64,000 bases of DNA, taken from NCBI GenBank assembly GCA_914767715.1, contig OU612070.1, forward strand, positions 19,082,025 through 19,146,024, read 5' to 3'. The stretch comes from Membranipora membranacea (Eukaryota; Bryozoa; Gymnolaemata; Cheilostomatida; Membraniporidae). Positions 11,935 through 23,708 of the stretch are shown piece by piece; the stretch's first letter is position 1; every line of letters starts with the position of its first letter. The notes under the pieces are model-generated. The model was given only the letters and a program-made list of their open reading frames with translations. It ran no database searches and was not told where the DNA came from. The position numbers and the translations under genes were made by a program.

Positions 11935-12393
11935 TGCTCAACTAGTGGAGAAATTCTTTTGACTGAAGTAGATGCCGATCAATATCGGTAAGTAACATAT
12001 TAGTCGGTTTTGCGCAATACTTTTCATCATAAGCTTGGCACAATTTGTCTTCTGCCTATCATACCAATAATGTTTCATTTGGTGAGTTTTTTTCTTGTCT
12101 TCACGCTACGCTATCCCTAAGCATCGTAAACATCACAGAAGGTAACCAAGGAGTAAACGCCTTGAGGTAACACAACGTCTGATTGTTGCAGTCAACTGAG
12201 CACTTGATTGATATTGAATCTTTGCCCGTAGGTTGACTGCTGCTCAGTATTATCAGCAACGAACAAGGCCAAACATATCAGCATACATAGCAGCTCCGAC
12301 AACAACGATGCAGGTCAAATACATGGGAGGCGTTCCATTCATAACATCACACAGACTCGCTTCCCACGACCCAACGTTTGAGTGTCATTTATG
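11935..12393 (+). pseudogene. Second tandem copy of exons A and B, broken
   Basis: A' (from about 11,935) reads MVLN and then TAG, and has a further stop. B' (about 12,232-12,393) keeps the acceptor, the GTAAGT donor and most of the reading (VDCCSVLSA; ITQTRFPRPNV) but gains a TGA. The intron between them matches the first copy base for base over long stretches, so this is a segmental tandem duplication of about 1.25 kb and not retroposition. Confidence 0.7.
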
Positions 12394-12616
12394 GTAAGTT
12401 TGACCACACAGTATTGAACAGTGATTACTTTTATCCTGAAACCAGCCAAAAATGTTTGTAAATAATCAGTTTTTAAATACATGGTTAAGTGGAAAGTATC
12501 TCTATGGTCATTATTCAAACCACTGCCTGGAGGCGGATGACATGTTGAAAATGCAATCGATACGCTTTCTGTAGGATTTCCCTGCTTCAATTGAGATGAC
12601 ATTTTTCTTTGTACAG

Positions 12617-12774
12617 GGGATAGCTCAATAGGAAAGCTACGAGCTATAAGGGGAGGCCTTCTCTCTACAGCACTGATCATAGCTAGGCCTCCCCAATGAA
12701 ATGATGGTGCTCAACTGCATGGTGGAGAAATTCTCTGACTGAAGTAGATGCCGCTCAATATCACCTTAAAATGG
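12617..12774 (+). other. Hairpin segment C2 fused to third exon A copy
   Basis: After GTACAG, the segment repeats C1. Its perfect stem is GGGGAGGCCT (12,650-12,659) and AGGCCTCCCC (12,685-12,694). Directly after it the sequence enters a third exon A copy (to about 12,774, followed by GTCAGT) that is frameshifted (GTGCTCAACTGCATGGTG). The D segment and intron present in copy one are missing here, so a deletion joined C2 to A. Confidence 0.5.
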
Positions 12775-12953
12775 TCAGTAACATATTAGTCGGTATCGGT
12801 ATATTTAAATACAGGGTGAAATGGAAAGTATCTCTATGGTCACTATTCAAACCACTGCCTGGAGCGGCAGGACATGTGTGATGAAACTGCACTTGATACG
12901 CTTTATTGTAGGATTTCTCTGCTTCAATTGAGATGATTCATTTCTTTTTACAG

Positions 12954-13055
12954 GGGATAGCTCAATAGGAAAGCTAAGAGCTATAAAGGGAGGCCTTTTC
13001 TCTACAGCACTGAATGCTGCTAGGCCTCCCCAAACAGAGTCATGCTGATGTTATG
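12954..13055 (+). other. Splice-bounded hairpin segment C3
   Basis: Bounded by TTTACAG and GTAGGT, 102 nt. The 9-bp stem is GGGAGGCCT (12,988-12,996) and AGGCCTCCC (13,022-13,030). Loop bases differ from C1 and C2 (TGAATGCTGCT instead of TGATCATAGCT), while the stem arms are almost unchanged. No open frame crosses it. Confidence 0.55.
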
Positions 13056-13426
13056 GTAGGTTTGGTAACTTATGTTGTATGTTTTTTACCATGAATTAAT
13101 CAAGTACCTCAGTTAGAAAAGACTGTTATCAACTTCAGTAAAAAATCCAATAACTTTCTAGTGAGACATGACTTGTTTGAAACTTCCAATTGCTGCTGCA
13201 TTCCTTGAATTCCTCGCACAGTCACAATCTGTGAAGCCCTTATTTGAAGCACAGTTACAGATTATGATTTTGGTGGCTAGTAAGTTGTAAGTTGTTACTA
13301 GCTATTGTTTGTTTGCATTTGTTGTAACATTTGGGCTTGTGCTGATAGCACGCATTGAATTTTCCTCTTACTGTGTAGTTATTGTATCTTGTTGCTTTAT
13401 TCATAATATCTATATTTATATTCCAG

Positions 13427-13557
13427 GAGCTCCATGCTGAACTACAGAAATGAAGAGGGAGTACTTCTGTGTGATAGTGAAGATGGGGAGGCCCTCGGAG
13501 TACTGAAGATGTGATACCTGTCAGGCCTCCCCTCGGTACTGTCTTACCTTAGAAATG
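13427..13557 (+). other. Splice-bounded hairpin segment D2
   Basis: Bounded by TATTCCAG and GTACGT, 131 nt. The stem is GGGGAGGCCC (13,485-13,494) and AGGCCTCCCC (13,523-13,532), with one mismatch. It shares the loop core GGAGTACTGAAGATGTGATAC with D1, showing that both come from one ancestral segment. Confidence 0.5.
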
Positions 13558-13991
13558 GTACGTGTCAGATTTACTTACCTCTTAAACTGCGACTTCACAA
13601 TCTACCCAACGTCAAGAAATATAGCTGTATTCCATCTTCTAAGATAGAGCATGAGAATTTAACTTTCAGTCTAGAGTTTCACCACTTTCCCTGTTTGACT
13701 TGTTTGAGGCACAGAAAACTCAGCCTACCCTCACCTAAGTTTGTCAAAAATTCCGACATCTAGCCTACAGTGCTGATAATATAGCTTCTCTGACTTGTCT
13801 TGATTGCATCTTGATCAATTTAAAATTACCCTCATCAACAGGGCTGCCAAATTAAATTTTCAATTTATTGATATTATTGCTCTCATTAATGAGAAAAGTT
13901 GTGTGTTAAGGTTGGCACAACAACATAAAAATAACACAACAAGACTGATCTAACCTATTCATGTACTGCAGTATAACTTTTTTCGCTACAG

Positions 13992-14096
13992 GGATTAACC
14001 GATCATACCATCAACTGATTAACTGCGGCGCTGGAGAAAAGTAGGGAGGCTTAAAGTTGGCGTATCCTCCCGAACCGCTTCATGTAGGTGTTACTG
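13992..14096 (+). other. Splice-bounded hairpin segment E1
   Basis: Bounded by TTTCGCTACAG and GTAAGT, 105 nt, stops in all frames. The stem is GGGAGG (14,044-14,049) and CCTCCC (14,066-14,071), with the shared tail CGAACCGCTTCATGT before the donor. The intron after it begins GTGCATCAATATGTCCTTGA, which recurs after E2 and E3. Confidence 0.5.
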
Positions 14097-14599
14097 GTAA
14101 GTGCATCAATATGTCCTTGAGGGGGACAGTGGATGTAATGATTAATGATACAACGGTTAGCCGGGTTCTCACATTATCACAATCAGCGAAACCCGTTGTT
14201 GAAGCTCAGTTACCGCAACTTGGATAGTCAAGACGTGCTATTGTTTGGATATTTATTATTGGGGAGGTTTGGTTGTAAGTTTGCTGTACATTCCTTAAAT
14301 TCTTCTCACATTGAAACAATGGCTCTGAATAATAAAAAGTAAATAAACCTTTCAAGTAGTACTAGCTCTCTGACACTTTTGATATTAATTATATTGATAT
14401 TATTATGATTAATTTTGATCTACCTAACGTCAAGAGATGTAGTTCAATACTTTCTTCTAAGATAGAGCCTGATAAGAACGACTTTAGTCTAAGTTTTCTC
14501 CACATTTTCCTGTTCTATTTGTTTTGATACACCTAGCCTCTTACTTCCTCCATTCTGCGCTGGAGATTAAGTTATCTAGCTGAATTATCCTCTTTGCAG

Positions 14600-14936
14600 A
14601 CGATCTAAGTGGAAGCTGGAGCTGGGAGAAAACAAAGCCACTAGACTACCTGGGAGATCAACTAAGCCACTAGACCACCTTGGAGATCAACTAAGCCACT
14701 AGACCACCTGGGAGATCAACTAAGCCACTAGACCACCTGGGAGATCAACAAAGCCACTAGACCACCTGGGAGATAAACAGAACCACTAGACCACCTGGGA
14801 GATCAACAAAGCCACTAGACCACCTGGGGGATCAACAAAACTTCCTAGTACTGAAGATGTGATACCAGTGTATGAGAAAAGTAGGGAGGCTTGAAGTCAG
14901 CATAGCCTCCCGAACTGCTTCATGTGGATGTTAATG
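14600..14936 (+). other. Hairpin segment E2 with 29-bp tandem repeat
   Basis: Bounded by CTCTTTGCAG and GTAAGT. It holds about seven copies of a 29-bp unit (GAGATCAACTAAGCCACTAG and 9 more bases) at about 14,632-14,840. Then comes an 8-bp perfect stem, GGGAGGCT (14,884-14,891) and AGCCTCCC (14,904-14,911), followed by CGAACTGCTTCATGTGGATG before the donor. Much longer than its relatives because of the repeat expansion. Confidence 0.5.
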
Positions 14937-15701
14937 GTAAGTGCATTAATATATCCTTGAGGGGAATAGTGAACATATTATGATTAGCTGGTAATAAATA
15001 AATATCACGCACGTCTTTAGGAATGCTACCTTCTAGTAGGCAGGAAACTAACTGTTGATTGCCCATTACGCTACTAGAATAGTCTTGCCTATTCCTGCAA
15101 AGTTAACTAGTATTTAGCACTTGTGGTAAATAGTTAGGCGGTACAAATTGTGGTGAGCGAAGGGGAGATAACTCTAGAAACCTAGAAGGAATGCAGGTGG
15201 CTTCAGCTTGTATTGTTGACTGAGTCTCATTACTAGTCTGTCTACTTAACAAGGCTCCACTCAAACCCGTCTGAAAGCGGCATGAGTTTGATAGTCTGTA
15301 ATGATTATTAGGGATGCCCTGTTATAGAACGATGCGTTGTCGTTGTCATGGTAGATCACCTTGCTATGTATGTTCATACTGATGGTATCTACTGATCTAC
15401 CATTGCAGCCTTCTATTTTTCCTTGAAAATTGAATTAATTCCTTGAATTCTTAGCGCCATGAGTTTAAATCGTCCTCAGCAGTCAATTAACCCTCTAACA
15501 AGAGTCAGTGTGTATTGTTGAGATCCGCGTCTAGTTATAAGATACACAATTTCAACACTGATATCACAATATTCATACTCAGGTGCACCGCGCCATATTA
15601 CACAGATTTACTTTTATGATCACACCACTGTTGAGATTTCACATAGACCTGCAGCACTCTCTGTTTGAATTACATCGATGATTTTTCCATTTCCTTCACA
15701 G

Positions 15702-15807
15702 GGGTGAACTGATCATACAAAGACTGCTGTGATGCGGTGCTGGGCCAAAAGTAGGGATGGCTTAAAGTTGGTGTAGCCTCCCGAACCGCTTCATGTTGAT
15801 GATAATG
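15702..15807 (+). other. Splice-bounded hairpin segment E3
   Basis: Bounded by CCTTCACAG and GTATGT, 106 nt. The stem is GGGATGGCTT (15,754-15,763) and AGCCTCCC (15,775-15,782), one base bulged relative to E2. The tail CGAACCGCTTCATGT is shared with E1. No frame is open across it. Confidence 0.5.
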
Positions 15808-16066
15808 GTATGTGCATCAATATCTCCTTTAGGGGTGGGGGCAGTGAACATAATCATAAATGATACAAAGGTTTGTCGGGCTCAGAAGATCTTCAGCACA
15901 AATTGTCTTTCTCAGCACTTGTCACAACAATAAGAAGCGTTATAACAGACAAAATTAGCTTGATGAAATTCATTGCAGCAGCAGCAGTTTCTGTGAGTCA
16001 CAATGCTATGTATATCATCTGAGAATAACCTATTCTTTACTTATTGAGTTTATTGTTTTATTTCAG

Positions 16067-16164
16067 AAATGGACTGCGGTGCTAGATTGTGGTCCATGAG
16101 AACTTTCAGTGGGGAGACTTAAAGTTAGCAGAGCCTCCCGAAATGCTCCTTGTCGGTGATAATG
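16067..16164 (+). other. Splice-bounded hairpin segment E4
   Basis: Bounded by TTTATTTCAG and GTAAGA, 98 nt. The arms are GGGGAGACTT (16,111-16,120) and AGCCTCCC (16,132-16,139), weaker than in E2 but in the same layout. The downstream intron repeats AGTGAACATAATCATAAA, also found after E3. Confidence 0.45.
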
Positions 16165-16609
16165 GTAAGATTTCACAGTGGAGCAACATGTCCTTGAGGG
16201 GCCAGTGAACATAATCATAAACAATACCTAGTTTAGCCACGCTCCAAAGATACTCCTCGCTTTGCAAATTGTCAATCTCCACTTAAACCATTTCGAGTTG
16301 CCTTTCACTCTAGCAAAGTTAGTGTGGCAGGCAGGCAATGTCGGCGTTCTACTTTTTTCCAAATTATTTTATTCATATAGTTACTTGTAATTTTAATTTT
16401 GATGTTTTCTATAACTTATGTTTGAACCCGTTGACAGATAGTGGAGCAGTATTACATATTGCCATGCCCTCCCTCGCTTGGCGACAGTTTTAATGTCGTT
16501 TGATTACTGCCACTGATGCGCATTAATTCTGGTGTAGTTTAAAATATCATAATGTAAATATTTAATATTTTAATAATATGTATAAATATCTTTATTGCTT
16601 TTCTTCCAG

Positions 16610-16732
16610 AGATCACTGCGCCGGATTTTGTAAGAAGGATGAAGGCAAATCAACACACCAAAGAAATTGAAGATTCGATAAAAATGAGCAAAACTTGTTA
16701 AAGAGAATATACAGATAATGTGGAATCTAAGT
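16610..16732 (+). other. Possible terminal exon of the hairpin-segment locus
   Basis: Preceded by a good polypyrimidine acceptor (GCTTTTCTTCCAG). One frame reads ITAPDFVRRMKANQHTK and continues to a stop after about 30 codons. A GTAAGT near 16,735 could be a further donor. There is no domain and no start, and I cannot tell coding from non-coding. Confidence 0.25.
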
Positions 16733-16785
16733 GTGTAAGTCATCACACAGTGTTCTCTATTTTAGTAGCTGTTTATAATTAAATA

Positions 16786-16890
16786 TCACATCCACTCCTT
16801 ATATAGGAGTGGATGTTTATCACATCCACTTCTTTAGAACTGCTTTCAGAGATACAATGTTATATAGGGGTGGATGTGATAAACATACAA
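16786..16890. repeat. Nested hairpin cluster
   Basis: A perfect 11-bp stem, CATCCACTCCT (16,789-16,799) and AGGAGTGGATG (16,805-16,815), has a 5-nt loop. Overlapping it is a second perfect 15-bp inverted pair, GTTTATCACATCCAC (from about 16,815) and GTGGATGTGATAAAC (about 16,871-16,885). The two folds compete for the same arm. Confidence 0.6.
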
Positions 16891-18050
16891 GGGATGTTTG
16901 TATTATCGGTAGATCTGATCACTAGAAGCCATGGAATGAACCCCGAATCAAGCCATTGTACTGGTAAGGCTTATCCACCCTTCTCCCTGCGGCGAACTTA
17001 TCACTTAAATAAGAGGCTAACTTGATTGAAGGAACTTAGTTTGTTGCTCCGAGCACCACCCCTCCCCCTGAGCCCCTTGTTAGAGACATAATGATGCACT
17101 GTGGAATTTACCACTACAACCAACATGCAGCAGTTGGAGTTTGTACTCACATCACATATCAAGCGATCCTTCTATATTATCCTCATCACTAAGTAAACAT
17201 ACCTGGCCCCAGATATGGTGGGATAAACAAAATAAATTAAATCAGTTAATAACAAACAAATTGTGTACTGGCTTTGTCAAAATTCATTACAGTTGAATTT
17301 TAAAAAGAATATCAAGTTGCCTTAATAAAAAAATGAGGGAGTATTTTACGGTTACGTTTAGGTATTGATGATATTCAAAGGAGAAGACAACTCTGAAAGG
17401 TATGCAGGTGGCTCCAGTATGTATTGTTGACTGACTGTAATTACTAGCTAGTCTACTTGTCAAATCTCACTTTAAAACTACTGTCTATGAGGTGGATGGA
17501 TGATGCTCTATTGTAGAATGATGCCTGTGATTTAGTGTTTACCTGTAGACAATGATCGCACATGCTGAGAATATCTGCTGTCGTATCATTCGTTAAATAG
17601 CATGATAGTAAAGAGTTGGATGCTTTTCAAGATTCCTTTGGCGATGTCCTATCAAGTCTTCAATTGATTAACTAGGAAACCTTCTAGCCCCCTCTACGCT
17701 TTGTGTGTGCCATAGATTGAAACTTACTAGTTGACTAGCCTTGAGCACTGTTTGTAGAAGTCTTTCGATATCTTGACCAGTCATCTGCCTTAGTTTTTAG
17801 TAGAGGAGAAACTAAGCGCCTCGTAACACCGTGGAGGACACATGCCCCACAGACGACAAGCATGTAGCGGAGTTGTTTCCTTTGGATTATTACCTCACAT
17901 GTGGGTTGATGTTTTGAGTTTGGGTGACCGTTTTAACATGGCACAGTGTTCTCATGTGGTAAGACAGCTTCTCATGTCTGTCTCGTCTCACTACAAGGGG
18001 AGTGAATTTAGCTGCTTGACATCAACCTTGGCTGTAATCATTAAGGTCAC
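16891..18050. other. Intergenic, no recognisable gene
   Basis: A 74-codon ORF at 17,842-18,066 has no recognisable domain. A stretch near 17,380-17,540 (CTCTGAAAGGTATGCAGGTGG) resembles 15,165-15,310 (CTAGAAGGAATGCAGGTGG), so the tandemly duplicated locus may extend to about 17.5 kb. Confidence 0.35.
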
Positions 18051-18613
18051 TTGGAACTTCACATGATCGCAGATTATTGAAAGAGGCACAGCTTAGCACT
18101 GAGGATAGGTATCCAATGTGTAGGTCAGACTATCATCGGTGCGCATAGTTTCAGTATCCTGTGTCACGGGTCGTGATTGATGTGTTCATGCTGACATGAA
18201 CATCTCATGGCTACAAGTATCTGAGAGATATACAGCCTTAGCGCTTTATAGCATCCTGTACAACTGGTCGTGTCTGAGGTTTTCAAGTGATTTCATAGTG
18301 ATAGTTAGGATGTTATCTGGTCTGTATGTAGCCTGGTTAGGGTTGTAGTCTGGTAAGCGTTGTGGTCTGGTTAGCATTGAAGTCTGCTTAGCGTTGTAGC
18401 CTGGTCAGTATGTAGTCTGGTTAGCGCTGTAGTCTGGTAAGATATCACTTGGAGCTTCACATAATCGCAGATTATTGAGAGAGGCACAGCTTAGCACTGA
18501 GGAATTCAGTATCCTGTGTCCGCAAGAATCTGAGTGATGTACAGTCTTAGCGCTTTATAGCATCCTGTACAACTGGTCGTGTCTGAGGTGATATCATAGT
18601 GATAGTTAGAATG

Positions 18614-18860
18614 CAGTCTGGTTAGCATCGTAGTCTGGTGAGTATTGTAGTCTGGGAAGCATTGTAGTCTGGTGAGCAATGTAGTCTGGTGAGCATTGTA
18701 GTCTGGGGAGCATTGGAGTCTGGATAGCATTGTAGTCTGGGGAGCATTGTAGTCTGGGGAGCATTGTAGTCTGGGAAGCATTGGAGTCTGGATAGCATTG
18801 TAGTCTGGATAGCATTGAAGTCTGGATAGCATTGTGGTCTGGTTAGCGTTGTAGTCTGGT
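18614..18860. repeat. 17-bp VNTR array
   Basis: About 14 near-identical copies of GTAGTCTGGNNAGCATT. Because 17 is not a multiple of 3 and the unit has no stop on the - strand in any register, all three - strand frames stay open and read a 17-residue periodic peptide. This explains the long apparent ORFs here; they are not evidence of a gene. Confidence 0.8.
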
Positions 18861-19889
18861 TATGATTGTGTTGTTTGAGATCAGCCTTGGCTATAAGCAT
18901 AAGATATCACTTGGAGCTTCACATGATCGCAGATTATTGAGAGAGACACAGCTTAGCACTGAGGAATTCAGTATCCTGTGTCCGCAAGAATCTGAGTGAT
19001 GTACAGTCTTAGCGCTTTATAGCATCCTGTACAACTGATCGTGTCTGAGGTGTACAAGTGATATCATGATTGTTGTTTGATCCTCTGAAGATGGGCTGGG
19101 CTGATGTGATAATGCTAAGTTCTGCTGACGGAAGGGATGCCTTGGGACTCAGCTGTTTGAGAAGGTACTCACTGGTAACTGATGACATAAGAACAGACAT
19201 ACAACCATGATATCCTTTCTCATTTTCATCTTCCAGCCTCTGCCTCTCATAGTCTAGCTTGAAGGGCAGGACAGTACTACTAATTTAATATCGAATGTGC
19301 AGATTGGTTGGATAGAGCTTTAACCAGTTGATCTCCGTTTTTGTGCACACTGTGCTATTCGCATGCAAGTTTTGTCTCTAATTTATTCGGCGTGTCAAGA
19401 CCTACCTGTGTCTACCTGAGTTTTTCTCAAGCTTATGATATTTACCCGGAGTACTGAGACTTAACTAGCAATCTAGCAATCAGGGAAATAACCACCTGCA
19501 TACCTTTTTGGAGTCATTTGCTCTTTGGAAGCACCAAGTCTTAAGATTAACAACAACAACAACTTAAAAAATGTTAATAAATAACCACGATATGTCTAAT
19601 ACAAGCTACAGTAACTGAAAAGCCTGGTTTACTTGCATGCTATATAAGGTACCGAAACAAGTTCACTCATTCATGTTAAATCCTACTATGGATTTTTCTT
19701 TATAGCATGCAAGGTTGAAAGCTAGGGGTGAACTAGGGGTTTACAACCCACCCAACCAATGGCTTGATGTGTGAGCAAGCATTCACAAGAAAAGAGTCTC
19801 CATATGGCTTGTTAGTGGTACCACCTTCAATAAATATGATAATGATAGTCATTTCACCAACTCAACAAACTTCTGAGATGCATGGACAC

Positions 19890-20050
19890 ATTGTATATTC
19901 TATGACGTTCCATGTAGATATAACATTCTATGAAGTTTCTATGATATTGTACAATGTTCTATGAATATATATTTATGACATTCTATGAGGTTCTATGATA
20001 TTCTATGACGTTCTATGAAGCTCTATGATGTTGTATGAAGCTCTATTAAG
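19890..20050 (+). repeat. Short tandem repeat around TTCTATGA
   Basis: About a dozen copies of TTCTATGA or TTCTATGATG spaced 10-15 bp apart, degenerate, inside the non-repeat part of the satellite region. Confidence 0.55.
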
Positions 20051-21245
20051 ATATGCATGAGTATGATCATTGAGCTATTTATAGCTTTGAGTATATAAGT
20101 TATCTTTTTGGTAGGCCTTTGACTGATCATCAGCTGTCCTGTCCGGGGCCTAAGTACACTATCATAAGGAATGGAAAGTTTTTGTTGAGTTCTCTATACA
20201 CAGATACGTCTCAGCTGATAGGATGCGCACACTTTTCTTCCGCTGGTAATTGAGGCTGGACCCATGCTGGAAAGCATTTTCAAATTTGCGATTGGCTTTA
20301 TGCTTGTGTTGTCAATACAGAACCTTGATGTTTAGTGATGGAATACTCTGTTCCCTTGTGAGAGACAACATGGGTATTAGTTAGATACTGCTGGTTGTAT
20401 CTATTCTCTCTGATGTATCTTCCTTTGGAATGCTTTCTATTGCCGTCTAACAGATTGAAAAACTTCTCCAGTAGGCCTATATGAAGAACGAGATATCACT
20501 TGGAGCTTCACATGATCGCAGATTATTGAGAGGGGCACAGCTTAGCACTGAGGAATTCAGTATCCTGTGTCCGCAAGAATCTGAGTGATGTACAGTCTTA
20601 GCGCTTTATAGCATCCTGTACAACTGGTCGTGTCTTAGGTGTAAAAGTGATATCATAGTGATAGTTGGAATGCAGTCTGGTTAGCATCGTAGTCTGGTGA
20701 GCATTGTAGTCTGGTGAGCATTGTAGTCTGGTGAGCATTGTAGTCTGGTGAGCATTGTAGTCTGGTGAGCATTGAAGTCTGGTTAGCGTTGTGTTGATTG
20801 AGATCAGCCTCGGCTATAAGCATAAGATATCACTTGGAGCTTCACATGATCGCAGATTATTGAGAAAGGCACAGCTTAGCACTGAAGATTTCAGTATCCT
20901 GTGTCAGCAATAATCTGAGTGATGTACAGTCTTAGCGCTTTATAGCATCCTGTACAACTGGTCGTGTCTGAGGTGTACAAGTGATATCATAGTGATAGTT
21001 AGGATGTTATCTGGTCAGTATGTAGTCTGGTCAGTATGTAGTCTGGTTAGAATGTAGTCTGGTCAGTATGTAGTCTGGTCAGTATGTAGTCTGGTCAGTA
21101 TGTAGTCTGGTCAGTATGTAGTCTGGTTAGTATGTGGTCTGGTCAGTATGTAGTCTGGTCAGTATGTAGTCTGGTCAGTATGTAGTCTGGTCAGTATGTA
21201 GTCTGGTTAGCGCTGTAGTCTGGTTAGCGCTGTAGTCTGGTTAGT

Positions 21246-22908
21246 GTGCAGTAAGTTTGCTACGATATACGGGCTAGACTGAATTAAGCTTAGTATTTGT
21301 GAATAAAGACTCGGGGTCCAAGCAGTACGAGCCGCTTGGATTGGATCTTATTTCAGGTTTATCTTTGTATTGCTCAATATAGACAGAGCTGAACCATCAT
21401 TGCAAGGCAACATCATCACCCAGTGGTTATCTTGTGCAATATTGCTAGTAATGTGGCAATTTTTGTCATTATAGATTAGTAATGTAATATAAAGATTAAA
21501 ATATTAGTATAAACAAGGTACAATTTATTTTTCTCAATTTTATCACTTAAAAAATAGTTAATAGTATTAATGATTGATTATTGCTAAAAACAAAATTAAG
21601 AACATAAATAGTGCAATCAAAATAGATCGAAAAAAATTAAAATCAACATGTAAATAATATGCAGTAGAAATATAAAAAAAAGCAAAGAGACATTCTAATA
21701 ACCTGTGTCCAGCTTGTTTTACAAGTGTGAGGATAATTAAGAAAGGAAAAGCACTTCTGTCGGATAAGATTTTAACCCTAACTTATAGCATTGTGATAAG
21801 GTTTTTAGCTGGAGTAGATTAGGAAACTCAATCTGTGTTGTAGGTGGGGCTGTAGAAATGCCTGTAGAAAGCCTATGTATATGGGGAGGGGTGTAGGCAG
21901 TGAATGTGAAACGTGTAACATATAGAATTTGGAGTCAAGTCCCAAACAAAAGATGTTGGGATGTCCACTTGACCGATGATCCCCTGATATCGCCCAGGCG
22001 GAGGGATAATGATACCACTCTGCCAGTACAATGGTCTTGTGTCCAATAATGGCTACTTTTGATCAGGGTGGGGTAGACCAGGTTTGGTCCATTTGCCTGC
22101 ATTCAGAGTTGCTCTCGATATACCGGCAAGACCAGTGGAAAGGAGCAACTGGAAGGCAGGTAGTTGTATTAAACTTGATCTAGGGTGTTTGATTACAAAC
22201 ATCCCTGTATAATGATAATAAATATAAACAGCTACTAATAGAACTATACTGTGTGGTGACTTATGATACTGATTCCTACACATTCTGTGTATTATCATTA
22301 TAAAGTTATATAATTCTGATTTTAATATTATCACTGTATATCTTTACTCTGTGAGATTATGTACAACCAACGTCTAATTGATAACGTTGTTATCTCATCT
22401 ATAACTTTTTTTAACTGCCAACTTAATGTACAACATTATTTTATTATACAAATAAACAAGTGATATATACAATAAAAATGTCAATATACAAAACAAGAAG
22501 CACAATTTGTTTATGGTTGTACAGCATGCTGTCTATCTTGTCACAATGTGCCACCCTAGTGGCAGGTGCTCTGTCAAGGTGAATGAATGGATGTATTTGT
22601 TTATAATAACCATGACAAACTCGATTGTAAACAAGCTCTAAATGATTTCAAAAAGTATTGACTAGATTACAAATATAAAGCAAAAGCAGTTTTTTAAATA
22701 TTATTGTTAGGCCTTGTGGAGGCAACTAGTCTGTGGCCAGGGAGTTTGAGAGTTGGAGTTTGTAGCCAATAAATCTGTTTGTGAGCCAATTAAGAGTTAT
22801 GCTTTCTTTGTTCCTGAGAAAACAATTCCGATAGACTGTGAAATCTTCTCTCTGTAATTTAAGAGGTGGTACAAAGATATTCTAGAAACACCGAGATCAA
22901 GTCACTTG
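21246..22908. other. AT-rich spacer without recognisable gene
   Basis: No domain or splice-bounded frame was recognised. A 93-codon ORF at 22,053-22,334 on the - strand has no features beyond hydrophobic stretches. Confidence 0.4.
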
Positions 22909-23708
22909 TGGCAACAACAAAAACGAACAGTGCAAAATCTATGTGTGGTAAAAATATGCCACAATATTATAAAATCCAAATTCTGATTAAAAAATAAATA
23001 CGCAGTATTACAAAATGAAATGGTCAAATGTCATTCAAATATTAAACTCACAATTGTTGGTGTATTAATCATCGACTGAATCAGAACAGGTAATAATGGT
23101 ATACACTGTTATCATAACTGAGTATAGCAGCGCCCCGACATAATTAGCTCCTAAAACAAATTATTAATCCTAAATATATGCACTGACAGGTTAAAAAATA
23201 CAAGTACGTATAACAAAACTGAGAAATAAATTAATCAGTCTCAAACTATCCGAGATAGAACTTTACATCATAACTCCGGTCAGCAATGACAATTATGTAT
23301 AAATAAATAATCGGGTAACCTCACAACGTGTTGAATATAAGAATGGAGTTGAGAATAAACAAAATAACGTAGCGTCACAATCGGTAGAATTATACATTTG
23401 TAGTGAAAGTCACGCAGTCGACAAGTATAAATAACAGAAGAAAACTCACCATAAGTATTATATAGGTTGACTTGAAGCTATTTATAGTGATGATAATACT
23501 GTGTATATCGTAAGATTAGACAAGAATAAAGTACATAATATAATAGTTGAGTCTGGATAATAAGATGTCTGCTGAACGGGCATGAGCCCTAGATGTTGAC
23601 GGTTCGAAGGCTACTACTACACTGAAGTATAGTGTTATTATTTGAGTCGTTGATGCATAGATAAATGAGAGTCATGAGTGGACAATCACAAATTGTAATA
23701 CTGGCACA
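22909..23708 (-). repeat. BEL/Pao 3' LTR
   Basis: Matches 30,587-31,385 almost throughout, from TGGCAACAACAAAAACGAAC to ATTGTAATACTGGCACA. Because the coding strand is -, this is the 3' LTR. The internal sequence next to it shows no obvious polypurine tract on the coding strand. Confidence 0.9.

Larger units (their letters stand above)
18051..21245. repeat. Composite satellite: ~170-bp block plus 16/17-bp VNTR
   Basis: A block beginning AGATATCACTTGGAGCTTCA, including TTTATAGCATCCTGTACAAC and ending GATATCATAGTGATAGTTAG, occurs about five times (about 18,051-18,312 diverged, 18,439-18,612, 18,901-19,068, 20,489-20,668, 20,825-21,005). Most copies are followed by a VNTR of GTAGTCTGGTGAGCATT (17 bp; 18,614-18,860 and 20,668-20,790) or CTGGTCAGTATGTAGT (16 bp; 21,008-21,200). 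This is a higher-order repeat in which block and VNTR were amplified together. Non-repeat sequence lies at about 19,090-20,485. Confidence 0.8.

Noticed and set aside
18506-18900. Three overlapping - strand ORFs with a 17-residue periodic peptide (MLSRLQC...PDYNA)
   Set aside because: They are the three frames of one 17-bp tandem repeat; being open in every frame is forced by the unit, so it is not coding evidence.
18614-21245. CRISPR-like array of short repeats
   Set aside because: Units are contiguous without unique spacers, and the context is eukaryotic.
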